Shown: positions 1 to 9,005 of the stretch, piece after piece
Layout: the number at the start of each line of letters is the position of its first letter
How positions within the stretch are numbered: position 1 is the stretch's first letter
NCBI RefSeq assembly: GCF_007095465.1
Contig: NZ_SDGL01000007.1
Coordinates: 46,956-110,955, forward strand
Source of the DNA: Lactobacillus mulieris
GTDB taxonomy: Bacteria > Bacillota > Bacilli > Lactobacillales > Lactobacillaceae
DNA: 64,000 nucleotides
Direction: 5' to 3'
Notes under the pieces: model-generated
The model's input: only the letters and a program-made list of their open reading frames with translations
Database searches by the model: none
What the model was told of the DNA's origin: nothing
Position numbers and translations under genes: made by a program

Positions 1-1458
1 AAATTAGATAAAAAAGATCATATGGCTGAATACCCTGAATATGATGGCTCAGAAACATTTGACTTTGCTTTAGTCCATAACCGTGACTTTGATGCTGCAT
101 TATGGAAATTACTTCGTAAAAGGGTATTAGATCGAAAAGAAAATATTGATGTCTGGCTTAACAGTGAAGCTAAAGATTTAATTCAGGATTCAGAAAAACG
201 AGCAATTATTGGCGTTGCTATTGAAAGAAATCATCACTTGTACTATATCCATGCTAAAAATGGTGTTGTACTAGCAACAGGTGGATTTGAAAATAATAAT
301 CAACTCCAGCAAAACTTCCTTCATATAAGTCATTTGACTCCTTTCGGAACTTTATATAACAAAGGCGCGGGTGTCATTATGGCTGCAAAAGTTGGCGCAC
401 AATTATGGCATATGTCTAATTATGAATCTTTAGGAGTAATTCCTGGATATACCTTTGCAGAGGATGAAGGTCATCGCGGTCGCCAAATCGGTCATTGGAA
501 TTTACTTTATTCTGGATCAATCTTTGCAATTGCCGATGATGGAACTCGTTTTATGAAAGAAGATTCCAAATTTAGACATGGTCATATTTATACCCATGGC
601 GATTATGTCATTCCGCATGCTTATGAAAACGCTTGGTTAGTAATGGATGAGGTACAAAAAGAAAAATTCGAAGCTGCAGAAAAAGAAGGTAAATTAAGAT
701 ACCCTAACTTCTTAAAGAAATTAGTCTCTGCAAACAATGCTCAAGAATTAGCTGAAAAATTAGCAGTTCCTGCAAACAAGCTAAAAATGACCATTGCTAA
801 ATTTAATGATTTTGCTAACTCAGGAAATGATATTGAATTTTCCAGAAGTCCAGAAAATATGACAGCATTTAAGCCTGGACAACTTTTTGCAATCAAACTA
901 GCACCAGCGATATTAAATACTCAAGGTGGACCTAGAAGAAATGAAAATGCTGAAATCGTAGATTGGTCAAACAAGCCAATTCCACATTTATACGGTGCCG
1001 GAGAATTAGGGGGTATTTGTATTAAGCGCTATCAAGGAGGCGGTAATTTAGCTGAATGTTTAATTTTTGGTAAGTTAGCAGGTCAAAATGCTGCAACTCC
1101 AAAAAGTGATACTGATAAAGTCATCATCTCAAAGCCTTTACCAAGAATTAATGATTTAGCTGACGGTGAAAAGAATCAAAATATCGAATTAGGTCCTAAC
1201 CAATACTTAGGTTCAACCGAAGCAGGTATTGGAGGAAAAATAGTAGTTAGAGTTACTTATAGTGACCAAAAAATTAAAAATATTGAAGTTCTAGAAAGCC
1301 ATGAAACTGAAGGAATTGGAGCTAAAGCAATTAAAGAACTTCCAAAAACGATAGTTGAAAATAATTCAACTAATGTTGATGCTGTTTCCGGAGCAAGTAC
1401 AACTACAAGAGCTCTTAAAGAAGCAGTAAATCAAGCTATTAAAAAAGCTGATAAATAA
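1..1458 (+). CDS. FAD-dependent reductase, fumarate/urocanate reductase-like, with C-terminal FMN_bind domain (5' partial)
   Basis: The frame is open from base 1, so the N-terminal FAD Rossmann motif lies outside the window; the first ATG in view (22) is probably internal. Seen: a FAD_binding_2-type C-terminal part with GAGELGG and GGGNLAECLIFGKLAG near codons 330-355, then an FMN_bind domain in the last 80 codons with the flavinylation-type motif DAVSGAS. Known family members pass electrons through covalent FMN and FAD to reduce fumarate, urocanate or related enoates, often outside the membrane. Odd points: FMN_bind is C-terminal, and the HTMGG-type motif that holds the fumarate-binding histidine reads NTQGG here, so fumarate itself is uncertain. 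A DASS carboxylate transporter follows 18 bp later and probably imports the substrate. Confidence 0.85.
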   Translation, partial: KLDKKDHMAEYPEYDGSETFDFALVHNRDFDAALWKLLRKRVLDRKENIDVWLNSEAKDLIQDSEKRAIIGVAIERNHHLYYIHAKNGVVLATGGFENNNQLQQNFLHISHLTPFGTLYNKGAGVIMAAKVGAQLWHMSNYESLGVIPGYTFAEDEGHRGRQIGHWNLLYSGSIFAIADDGTRFMKEDSKFRHGHIYTHGDYVIPHAYENAWLVMDEVQKEKFEAAEKEGKLRYPNFLKKLVSANNAQELAEKLAVPANKLKMTIAKFNDFANSGNDIEFSRSPENMTAFKPGQLFAIKLAPAILNTQGGPRRNENAEIVDWSNKPIPHLYGAGELGGICIKRYQGGGNLAECLIFGKLAGQNAATPKSDTDKVIISKPLPRINDLADGEKNQNIELGPNQYLGSTEAGIGGKIVVRVTYSDQKIKNIEVLESHETEGIGAKAIKELPKTIVENNSTNVDAVSGASTTTRALKEAVNQAIKKADK

Positions 1459-1476
1459 ATAATATTGGAGGAAAAA

Positions 1477-2892
1477 ATGTTAGATAAATTTCAATGGAAA
1501 AAATGGATTTTACCATTAGCGCTTGGTATTATCATTTGGCTATTAACGTCATTTAAACCAGCTGAAATTAGTATTCCAGCTTGGCATTTATTTGCAATCT
1601 TTGTTGCTACTATCGCAGCATGTATTACTAAACCAGTACCGATGATGGTATCTACTTTAATTGCAGTAACAATTGCTACCTTAACTAAAATCTTCACTAT
1701 GAAAGAAGTTACTGCTGGCTTTGGTAATGATACCTCATGGATGATTGTTATGTGTATGTTCTTAGCCGCAGGTTTTATTAAATCAGGTTTAGGTAAAAGA
1801 ATTGCATATTTATTTGTTAAATCATTTGGTAAAAAAACTTTAGGTCTTGCTTATGCCTTATCAGCTGTTGAAACTGTCCTTGCAATTGGGATTCCAAGTA
1901 ATAATGCGAGAGTAAATGGAATTATGTACCCAATTATTGATAATCTTTCAAAAGCTATGGGATCAAGCCCTGATGATAACACTCAAAACAAGATTGGTTC
2001 ATTCCTAGTCTTTAACGAATACGAAGTTAATATTGTTACATCAACTATGTTTCTAACCGGTTTAGCCGGTAATATGATTGCGATTGGCTTAGCTAAGACA
2101 CAAGGCATCGAAATCACCTGGATGGAATGGTTCCTTGCTGCAATCGTACCTGGATTAATTTCTTTAGTATTAATTCCATTTGTCCTATATAAGATTTATC
2201 CTCCAAAGGTTAAAGAAACACCTAATGCTAAATCATGGGCTGAAGACAAATTGGCTGAAATTGGTAAAATGACTCTTGCAGAAAAGATTATGGCTGCAGT
2301 ATTTGTATTTGCAATCTTATTGTGGCTAGTTGGATCAAAATTTGGAATCAGCGCAACTGAAGTAAGTTTCATTGCTGTAGCTATTTTACTTATTACTGGT
2401 GTTATTAACGCTAAAGATTTATTAGGTCAAGGATTTGCTTGGAACATTTTAACTTGGCTTTCTATTTTCATGTTAATGTCACAAAAACTGATGAAGTTAG
2501 GTTTCTTCCCTTGGTTCTCAAAGACTTTAGGGACTATCTTACATGGTAGTAACTGGATTACAGTTTTAGTAATTTTATATCTAGCCTACTTCTATCTTCA
2601 CTACTTATTCCCTTCAATTGCAACTCAAATTTCAGCTTTATATGCTGGTTTCCTATCAGTTGCACTTGCAGCAGGAGTTCCTCACTTAATCGCAGCATTA
2701 ATGCTCGGTCTTTGCGGCTCACTTTATCTTTCAACTTCAACTTATAGTGCTGGTCCAGCTGCATTACTTTCAAGTACAGGATATGTTGCAAATAAAGATT
2801 GGTGGAAATTAAGTGCCATTATCGGTGTAATCCTCAACATAATCTGGTTAGGCGGTGGTCTACTTTGGACTAAAGTTCTTGGTATGTGGTAA
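1477..2892 (+). CDS. DASS (SLC13/CitT-like) dicarboxylate transporter
   Basis: Integral membrane anion transporter of about 471 residues with 11-13 hydrophobic segments. The IPSNNARVNGIMYPI stretch corresponds to the TPSNTAR signature of CitT-type carriers, and a second re-entrant signature (STSTYSAGPAALL) lies near the C terminus. The family moves citrate, malate, succinate, fumarate or 2-oxoglutarate by exchange or with Na+. I chose the ATG at 1477 because TTGGAGG at 1465-1471 is the ribosome-binding site; a TTG start at 1465 would lie inside it. It is co-oriented with the upstream reductase, which suggests uptake of that enzyme's electron acceptor. A paralogue lies at 46041-47495. Confidence 0.88.
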   Translation: MLDKFQWKKWILPLALGIIIWLLTSFKPAEISIPAWHLFAIFVATIAACITKPVPMMVSTLIAVTIATLTKIFTMKEVTAGFGNDTSWMIVMCMFLAAGFIKSGLGKRIAYLFVKSFGKKTLGLAYALSAVETVLAIGIPSNNARVNGIMYPIIDNLSKAMGSSPDDNTQNKIGSFLVFNEYEVNIVTSTMFLTGLAGNMIAIGLAKTQGIEITWMEWFLAAIVPGLISLVLIPFVLYKIYPPKVKETPNAKSWAEDKLAEIGKMTLAEKIMAAVFVFAILLWLVGSKFGISATEVSFIAVAILLITGVINAKDLLGQGFAWNILTWLSIFMLMSQKLMKLGFFPWFSKTLGTILHGSNWITVLVILYLAYFYLHYLFPSIATQISALYAGFLSVALAAGVPHLIAALMLGLCGSLYLSTSTYSAGPAALLSSTGYVANKDWWKLSAIIGVILNIIWLGGGLLWTKVLGMW

Positions 2893-2906
2893 AAAATTAA
2901 TAAAAC

Positions 2907-2945
2907 AAAAGCATTGGTAATAACAAAGGTTACCAATGCTTTTTG
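2907..2945. terminator. Bidirectional intrinsic terminator
   Basis: Inverted repeat with arms AAAAGCATTGGTAA and TTACCAATGCTTTT. A-tract and T-tract flanks let it serve both the DASS gene on the plus strand and the Rpn gene arriving on the minus strand. Confidence 0.85.
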
Positions 2946-2960
2946 TGTTGCTATAAGGTT

Positions 2961-3224
2961 TTATTTTAAGTTCTGATGGATTATCTCACGAATTTCACCA
3001 TCACTGAGGCTAAAATCAGAATCAACCGAATCTTTGATTGCTGAATATACTTCTGCTTCACTCATTTTAGATTGTGTACGTTTAAAGAATGTTACGAAAG
3101 CTCTTACCGTATTCTGATCTTTTCTACGTGCTTCTTGCTTGGTTCCTAATTCAATACCCTTCTCAACGCCACGTTTTTCAGCTACCGCAGTTTCCTCTTT
3201 CATCCGTAATTCTGCTGTTCTCAT
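2961..3224 (-). CDS. Predicted internal-start C-terminal protein of Rpn copy 1 (RpnS-like antitoxin)
   Basis: Inside the Rpn gene, AAGGAGA lies seven to eight bases upstream of an in-frame ATG at 3224, giving an 87-residue C-terminal polypeptide (MRTAELRMKEE...). In E. coli rpnA an internally translated small protein blocks the toxic full-length nuclease. The same internal signal recurs in copy 2 and in front of a free-standing version at 55200-55415, which argues that it is functional. Translation from this start is inferred, not shown. Confidence 0.5.
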   Translation of the reverse strand: MRTAELRMKEETAVAEKRGVEKGIELGTKQEARRKDQNTVRAFVTFFKRTQSKMSEAEVYSAIKDSVDSDFSLSDGEIREIIHQNLK

Positions 3225-3842
3225 AAGATTTCTCCTTTTTGGATCATCATTGTATTCTTGAATTTGTGTCTGGATTTCTTTAAAAACTCCTGTTGCCTCT
3301 ATTTTATCATCGTTCATCAACTTTTGGAGATTTAACAAATCGACATCTTCACTACCTGTACCTTTAGAATTAATAATGATATTCTCAGCATTGTTTTTTA
3401 GCTGAATACTCTTATCTTCATCATCATACAAGTGAAAACTATACCGCAGCTTACCTTTTCCAAACGGGTCAAAGGCACACAAGAAAATTAAATACGTTCT
3501 AGCAAGCGAAGTATACGGTTTTCCGCGGTCTAGAGTGTCTCTATCCATTGACGACTGGTAATACCGCATCCTTGGCCCAATGTCATGATTGTTATTTACT
3601 TGCACCTCGACATCGTACAAATTCCCTACCTTGTCTTTCACTGCAATATCGAGCCTGACAGATTTACTCCTTTTATCACTCTTGGTCCCAAGCTCTTTTT
3701 GCGCATCAATACTTTCTACCGATACCACATCTACATCCGGCAAAGCTGCCTGAATAATCGCCTTACAAAAACGTTTATTTTGCATAATACTGCCAAAAAT
3801 CTCATCATTTGTAAAGCCATAGTATTTTTGGTTTTCTAGCAT
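2961..3842 (-). CDS. Rpn-family PD-(D/E)XK nuclease / putative transposase (copy 1)
   Basis: A 293-residue protein of the recombination-promoting nuclease family (PDDEXK_2/transposase_31 type). Seen: an N-terminal FTNDEIFGSIMQ motif, and the nuclease core RLDIAVKD followed by YDVEVQV, which gives the D...E-x-Q pattern, at residues about 84-105. The C-terminal tail starts at MRTAELRMKEE (residue 207) and ends with the motif FSLSDGEIREII. Known members nick or cut DNA, and E. coli RpnA acts in phage defence. The tail has its own in-frame ATG behind an internal ribosome-binding site (separate entry). The copy at 55436-56248 is closely similar through the nuclease domain. No mobile-element ends were recognised around it. 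Confidence 0.85.
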   Translation of the reverse strand: MLENQKYYGFTNDEIFGSIMQNKRFCKAIIQAALPDVDVVSVESIDAQKELGTKSDKRSKSVRLDIAVKDKVGNLYDVEVQVNNNHDIGPRMRYYQSSMDRDTLDRGKPYTSLARTYLIFLCAFDPFGKGKLRYSFHLYDDEDKSIQLKNNAENIIINSKGTGSEDVDLLNLQKLMNDDKIEATGVFKEIQTQIQEYNDDPKRRNLMRTAELRMKEETAVAEKRGVEKGIELGTKQEARRKDQNTVRAFVTFFKRTQSKMSEAEVYSAIKDSVDSDFSLSDGEIREIIHQNLK

Positions 3843-4000
3843 TTATTTTCCTCCAATATTTTTTGTACAATATAAAATACGAAAATAAACGCTGAAAAAA
3901 TTTAAAAAGCTTTAACAGATATATTAATTGTCTTAGTCACTATGGTAGAGGTAAAATATAACTTGTGATGATTGCGCTTTCAAAAAGGAGAAAATGCTTC

Positions 4001-5974
4001 ATGAGTTTTTATTATTCACTTCGCTTTATGCTCGATCCATACAATCCTTCAAAAGACAAAATTAATAAACTTCTACAGTTTGTACAACATGCTGATATTG
4101 ATAACGTTTGCTTTTTTATCAGTGGCGAAGAGTTAAATCATGGTCATTTAATTTCTAGTGAAATTGATCAATGGTTAAAGCTAATCCAACCAATTAGCCA
4201 AGACCTCGCCCACCTTGGTGTAAGTACTAGTCTAAACCCATGGACAACAATCATGCACTCGGACCGTGGATTTAAAATTAATCCAGAATTAAAATTTCGC
4301 CCTTTCGTTGATTTAGATGGAAATTATGCTCAAAGTATGGCCTGCCCAGCAGATATTAATTGGGTTAATTATATTTCATCTTGCTATGCAAAATATGCTA
4401 CCTTAAAACCTAAAGAGTTATGGCTAGAAGATGATTTTCGTCATTTCAACCATTCACCTCTAAATTTAATGTGCTTTTGTGACTATCATATGCAGCTTTA
4501 TCAAGAAAAATTAGGATATAAAATTTCACGCACTGCCTTTGTAAATCAATTAATTTCGAACAAGCCGAGTCAGGCCAGAAAAATTTATCTTCAACAAGCC
4601 CGACAAGAAATGATTTTCGCTGCAAATCAAATTGAAAAAGCTGTTCATCGAATTTCCCCCAATACTAATTTAGCCCTAATGACTTCTGATCCTAATTGGC
4701 ATGCGATAGAAGGACGTGACTGGGAGAAATTATTGAAAGCTTTAGCTGGAAAGAACCATCCAATCATTATCAGGCCACACTTACCAGCCTACAATGAAAT
4801 TTCACCGCTTAAATATGGACGCTTATTAGAATACTACACACGTGCAACCTGTTCTAATCTTCCAGAAGCTGTGATTTTACCAGAATTAGAAAACTACATG
4901 TATTCACCTCTAGTAAAATCTAACAAATTTATCAAATTCCAACTAATGACCACTGCTATGTTTGGTGCAAGTGGAATCTTTCTTAATTTGTTCGACATGC
5001 TAGGAAACGGTATTAATAACACCTGGAACTATGCCAAATTATTAAAAGATGCCAAACCATTTCTCAAACAATTAGCCAAAACTAACTTTAACTTGAATTC
5101 CTTAAATGGCATAAAAATTTTAACAAACCAAAATAGCGTTTATCATCTTCAAAATTATTATTCAAAAGATATCAATGCACTTTTGCCACATGAAACCGGT
5201 TGGTCATTCATATCAGACTTAGGTTTTGCCACTACCATCATTGCAAATAAAAATAAATTTCAAAATGAAACCCTTGCCATTTCTGGGCAATTTTTAGAAA
5301 ATCTCACTAATACTGAGATTAAAAATCTTATTAAGAATAATACTGTTTTGCTTGATGGAGAATGCGTCCAAGTCTTAATTCATCGCAAATTACAATATTT
5401 AATTAATATTGATAATGTGGAAATTTATAGACCTCGAACCGCCTATCAAGCATATGAAGTCGCTGATAATCAAATTATCGATAATATCAAAAATCCACGA
5501 ATGACTATGCAACAACATATTGGAAATTATTATCAAATAAGCTACATCAATTCTAATAAAGTACACACAATTACAACCGTCCGAAACTATCGTGGACAAA
5601 TTCTAGGTAAAGGAATTGCAATTATTGATAATCACATAATTATCCTCCCCACAGACTACAATCCAAAATACGGTTGGGAAGCTCAATATTCTACAATTAA
5701 ACAGGGAATTTTCCAAGCAATTCTAGATATTCCACATTTGCAACAGATGCCGGGAGTAAAACTAAATTGTAGGGATAATTATTACCTTATCTCCAATTGT
5801 AGTTTAGATGATTACTCTAAAATCAAAATTTCAACTAAGATTAGAGCAAAAAAACTTACAATCTATTCGCAGAAAGGAAACAATACCTTTAAAAGAGATA
5901 ATATAAATAACGCTTATGTTATCCCATACCACTTGAAGGGGTTAGAAACTATTTGTATCAAATTTACCGACTAA
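4001..5974 (+). CDS. Unassigned TIM-barrel, glycosidase-like protein
   Basis: A 657-residue soluble protein with no signal peptide or membrane segment. I do not recognise the family with certainty. The first 340 residues read like a (beta/alpha)8 barrel of GH42/GH-A type, with an acidic ELWLEDDFRHF strand and a second candidate catalytic glutamate in ILPELENY. Next comes a Rossmann-like region (from GIKILTNQ) resembling the trimerisation domain of GH42 enzymes, and a beta-rich tail. The start at 4001 is chosen because AAGGAG at 3985-3990 sits ten bases upstream; an earlier ATG at 3965 has no ribosome-binding site. It stands alone with its own terminator and is convergent with the tagatose-type operon. 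Confidence 0.7.
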   Translation: MSFYYSLRFMLDPYNPSKDKINKLLQFVQHADIDNVCFFISGEELNHGHLISSEIDQWLKLIQPISQDLAHLGVSTSLNPWTTIMHSDRGFKINPELKFRPFVDLDGNYAQSMACPADINWVNYISSCYAKYATLKPKELWLEDDFRHFNHSPLNLMCFCDYHMQLYQEKLGYKISRTAFVNQLISNKPSQARKIYLQQARQEMIFAANQIEKAVHRISPNTNLALMTSDPNWHAIEGRDWEKLLKALAGKNHPIIIRPHLPAYNEISPLKYGRLLEYYTRATCSNLPEAVILPELENYMYSPLVKSNKFIKFQLMTTAMFGASGIFLNLFDMLGNGINNTWNYAKLLKDAKPFLKQLAKTNFNLNSLNGIKILTNQNSVYHLQNYYSKDINALLPHETGWSFISDLGFATTIIANKNKFQNETLAISGQFLENLTNTEIKNLIKNNTVLLDGECVQVLIHRKLQYLINIDNVEIYRPRTAYQAYEVADNQIIDNIKNPRMTMQQHIGNYYQISYINSNKVHTITTVRNYRGQILGKGIAIIDNHIIILPTDYNPKYGWEAQYSTIKQGIFQAILDIPHLQQMPGVKLNCRDNYYLISNCSLDDYSKIKISTKIRAKKLTIYSQKGNNTFKRDNINNAYVIPYHLKGLETICIKFTD

Positions 5975-5975
5975 T

Positions 5976-6027
5976 AAAAAGGCTATATTATCACCTACTA
6001 TTGAGTAGCTATAATATAACCTTTTTT
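5976..6027. terminator. Bidirectional terminator between the glycosidase-like gene and lacD
   Basis: Long hairpin with arms AAAAAGGCTATATTAT and ATAATATAACCTTTTT (one mismatch), with A- and T-tracts on both sides and a loop of about 19 nt. Confidence 0.75.
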
Positions 6028-6039
6028 ATTATTAATTAT

Positions 6040-7035
6040 TTATCCTAAGACAGTTTCGATCTTTAACTTATCTTTCCAAGACTTAGCTCCTGTTAAAGCC
6101 TTGTTCAATCTTTCAATATTTTCACGACCATGAGTCTTGAGCCACTCCTTACCTGCTGTTTCTCCTTCTGCCGCAAATGGCTTAATGCTTGGCTTCCAAG
6201 TTGCTCGGCCACAAAGCACACCGTTGTAGTTTGCACCGACTTCATTGGCCATTTCAATTTCGGCAATGAATTCTTCACTAGTTACACCTGCTGAAAGGAA
6301 AATGTATGGCAAGTTAGTTGCTTTAGATTGTTCCTTTAAAAGCATCTTAGCTTCTGCTTGAGTATAAACTGTTTCTTCTCCAAAGCCTTCTACAAACTTA
6401 ATATTGAATGGCATTTCAACCTTCAAAACAGACACATTGTATCTTGGCTTTGAAAACTCACGCATAGTTTCTATAACCTTGTGTGGCTTTACCTTAGCAT
6501 ATTCCTTACTCTTAACGTCACTCATATTAGCATCATATGTTAAGACTTCTAAGAATAATGGCAAATCATTGGCTTTTGCTTCTGCCCCAACTCTTTCAAC
6601 AAAGGCATGCTTTTTTTCTAGTACCTTTTCATCTTCATCAGGATCATAGTAAACTAAGAACTTAATTCCGTCAGCACCTTCTTCTTTAAGACGCAAGCCG
6701 GATTGTTTTTCAATTAAATCTGGCATTCTACCAGGTTCAGTTGTATCATAGCCTGTTTTTTCATAAGCTAAGAGCAAGCCACAATTTGAATCACGTAACT
6801 TAGTTGCAGGTAAGCCATATTCTGGATCTGTCAAAATACCTGATGCATAAGAGGTCAAGATTGAGCTAATTGCTTTTTTATAATCAACAATAGTTGTTTC
6901 ATCTGCAGGCTTATTAGCAGCTTCGGCAAGCATTCGCTTCAGTGAACCTCTTTGGTCAATAGCTAAGGCTGAAATAACACCATTTTCATTTGATAAATTG
7001 TCTAAATGTTTTGCGATTTCGGGATTGATATTCAT
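6040..7035 (-). CDS. lacD: Tagatose 1,6-diphosphate aldolase (class I, LacD family)
   Basis: A 331-residue class I aldolase that cleaves tagatose 1,6-bisphosphate (LacD enzymes also accept fructose 1,6-bisphosphate) to dihydroxyacetone phosphate and glyceraldehyde 3-phosphate. The catalytic residues described for streptococcal LacD fall at the expected numbers: Glu163 in FLEVL and the Schiff-base Lys205 in SVLKVEMPF. It is the last gene of a three-gene operon with the EIIBCA and a PfkB kinase. Its presence favours tagatose, or a mixed tagatose/fructose diet, over fructose alone. Confidence 0.92.
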   Translation of the reverse strand: MNINPEIAKHLDNLSNENGVISALAIDQRGSLKRMLAEAANKPADETTIVDYKKAISSILTSYASGILTDPEYGLPATKLRDSNCGLLLAYEKTGYDTTEPGRMPDLIEKQSGLRLKEEGADGIKFLVYYDPDEDEKVLEKKHAFVERVGAEAKANDLPLFLEVLTYDANMSDVKSKEYAKVKPHKVIETMREFSKPRYNVSVLKVEMPFNIKFVEGFGEETVYTQAEAKMLLKEQSKATNLPYIFLSAGVTSEEFIAEIEMANEVGANYNGVLCGRATWKPSIKPFAAEGETAGKEWLKTHGRENIERLNKALTGAKSWKDKLKIETVLG

Positions 7036-7055
7036 ATTTCTTTTTCTTTCTATAT

Positions 7056-9005
7056 CTATGCTTTATATTCAGTAAACAACTTCTTAATTGCTGCTGGATC
7101 ATTTGTTGCTTTCAATTTTTTAATAAAATCGGGATGAGTTAATAACTTAGCAGTATTTGAAAGATACTTCAAATGTTCATTACTATCTACTTGAGGAATC
7201 AAGAATGAAATCACAGTATCAATTGGCTTACCATCTAATGAATTCCAATCAATTGGCTTACGCAATTTCAAAATAATCATTGCTGATTCATTAATAGCTG
7301 CAGATTGAGCATGTGGGATTGCAAAACCATCGGTCATCCCAGTTGATCCTTCTTCTTCTCTTGCTAGATATCTGTCATAAACTTTCTTAGAATCGGTTGC
7401 CAATTGGTTTTTCACACTTAAATCTGCCAAATACTTTAAAGCGTCATCTCTTGACGTAAATTCAAGATCAGACTTAATATTGTTAATATTTAAAATTTCA
7501 CTCGGATCATGGTCGTCTTCTTTTTGATTAACTTCAGTTATTTCTTCTTTAATATCTTCAGTATCCTCACCAGCTCCAAAAATATCTACTGACATTGAAG
7601 ACTCTGAGTCCTTACCTTCAAACTTCTTAGCAATTAATGCAAGTAACACACCGGATATAAAAGCACCAATAACAATATATACAACCCAAAGAATTGGATG
7701 GTTAACTAAAGGCAAAATAATGAAACCACCATGAGGTGCTGGAACCTTGATTTTAGAAACATATGATAATGCAGCTGCAATTGCTGAACCAATCATAAAT
7801 GCTGGAATATTCCATAATGGGTGTTTAGCTGCAAATGGAATAGCACCTTCAGTAATGTGAGTTGAACCTAATAAGAAGTTCACATAACCGGCAGTCCGTT
7901 CACTCTTGGAATATGATTTTCTGTTTAATAATACTGCGAAACCAGTAGCAAGTGGTGGAGCGATACATGCTGCTGAAACACCTGCCATAAAGTAGAAGTT
8001 ACCTTGTGCAAGTAAAGCGGTACCAGTAACATAAGCAGCCTTGTTAACAGGACCACCGAAGTCAAAGGCACACATTGCCCCAACAATTAACCCTAAGACA
8101 ATTGGATCTGAATTTTGAACACTCTTAAGCCAGTTCATAGCACTAACATTGATTGATTCAATCGGACCATTCAATAAGAACATAATAGTACCGGCAATCA
8201 ACACACCTAAAACAGGATATAAGAAAATTGATTTCAAACCTCTAAATTGTTTGTCAGGTAATACTTTGAAGGCTTTTTGAAGTAAGAATACTACCAAAGC
8301 TGCAAGGTATCCGGCAATAATGCCGCCTAAGAAACCACCGCCACCTGCAAAGGTAATCATCCCTGCAGCAAAACCAACTACTAACCCACTTCTTTTAGCA
8401 AGTGCTTCCGCAATATAAGCTGCAAGTACTGGAACCATTAAGTTCATTGTGGTACTACCAACTTTATTTAAAGTAAAGGCTAATTGGTTGTATTGTGCAT
8501 TCTTAGGATCAGCTGAATAAATTCCCCAGAGAAATGAAATAGCAATCAATACACCACCTGCTACCACAAAAGGTAACATGTGACTAATCCCATTCATTAG
8601 TGAGGTATACAGTTTCGTTCCAAAAGATTCTGATTTTTGTGAGTTATTGGACACTTTTGCAACTTGACCTGGTTTATAAATTGGTGTTGCTGGATTTAAT
8701 GCTTTTTGAATTAATCCTTTTGGATCTTTAATGCCCTTTGCAACTGGAACAATAACCACTCTTTTTCCAGCAAATCGTTCTGCATCTACATCTACATCAG
8801 ATGCAATTACAACACCTTTTGCTTCTTTTGCTTCTTTTATTTCTTCTGGACTTAAATCATTCTCAATCCCAGTTTGTCCATGGGTTTCAATTTTTATGGA
8901 ATAACCTAATTCTTTTGCTGCTTTTTCTAGAGCTTCTTGCGCCATGAAGGTATGCGCAATTCCAGTTGCACAACCTGTGGCACCAACTAAATCATACTTT
9001 GGCAT
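7056..9005 (-). CDS. PTS fructose/tagatose-type EIIBCA fusion
   Basis: A 649-residue permease in the order IIB-IIC-IIA. The IIB domain begins LVGATGCATGIAHTFMA, with phospho-cysteine about Cys12. IIC spans residues about 130-470 with repeated membrane helices. An acidic linker follows, then IIA with its phospho-histidine in DGFAIPHAQ (about His565). Fructose-family enzymes deliver sugar 1-phosphates, which suits the next gene's 1-phosphate kinase. The gene overlaps the kinase gene by 14 bp, so the two are translationally coupled. Substrate (fructose or tagatose) cannot be decided from sequence. Confidence 0.92.
   Translation of the reverse strand: MPKYDLVGATGCATGIAHTFMAQEALEKAAKELGYSIKIETHGQTGIENDLSPEEIKEAKEAKGVVIASDVDVDAERFAGKRVVIVPVAKGIKDPKGLIQKALNPATPIYKPGQVAKVSNNSQKSESFGTKLYTSLMNGISHMLPFVVAGGVLIAISFLWGIYSADPKNAQYNQLAFTLNKVGSTTMNLMVPVLAAYIAEALAKRSGLVVGFAAGMITFAGGGGFLGGIIAGYLAALVVFLLQKAFKVLPDKQFRGLKSIFLYPVLGVLIAGTIMFLLNGPIESINVSAMNWLKSVQNSDPIVLGLIVGAMCAFDFGGPVNKAAYVTGTALLAQGNFYFMAGVSAACIAPPLATGFAVLLNRKSYSKSERTAGYVNFLLGSTHITEGAIPFAAKHPLWNIPAFMIGSAIAAALSYVSKIKVPAPHGGFIILPLVNHPILWVVYIVIGAFISGVLLALIAKKFEGKDSESSMSVDIFGAGEDTEDIKEEITEVNQKEDDHDPSEILNINNIKSDLEFTSRDDALKYLADLSVKNQLATDSKKVYDRYLAREEEGSTGMTDGFAIPHAQSAAINESAMIILKLRKPIDWNSLDGKPIDTVISFLIPQVDSNEHLKYLSNTAKLLTHPDFIKKLKATNDPAAIKKLFTEYKA

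Noticed and set aside
1465..1476. TTG start for the DASS gene, four codons upstream
   Set aside because: The TTG is part of the TTGGAGG ribosome-binding site of the ATG at 1477.
2961..3842. Active transposon carrying the Rpn gene
   Set aside because: No terminal inverted repeats or target duplications are visible; Rpn proteins are often not in mobile elements.
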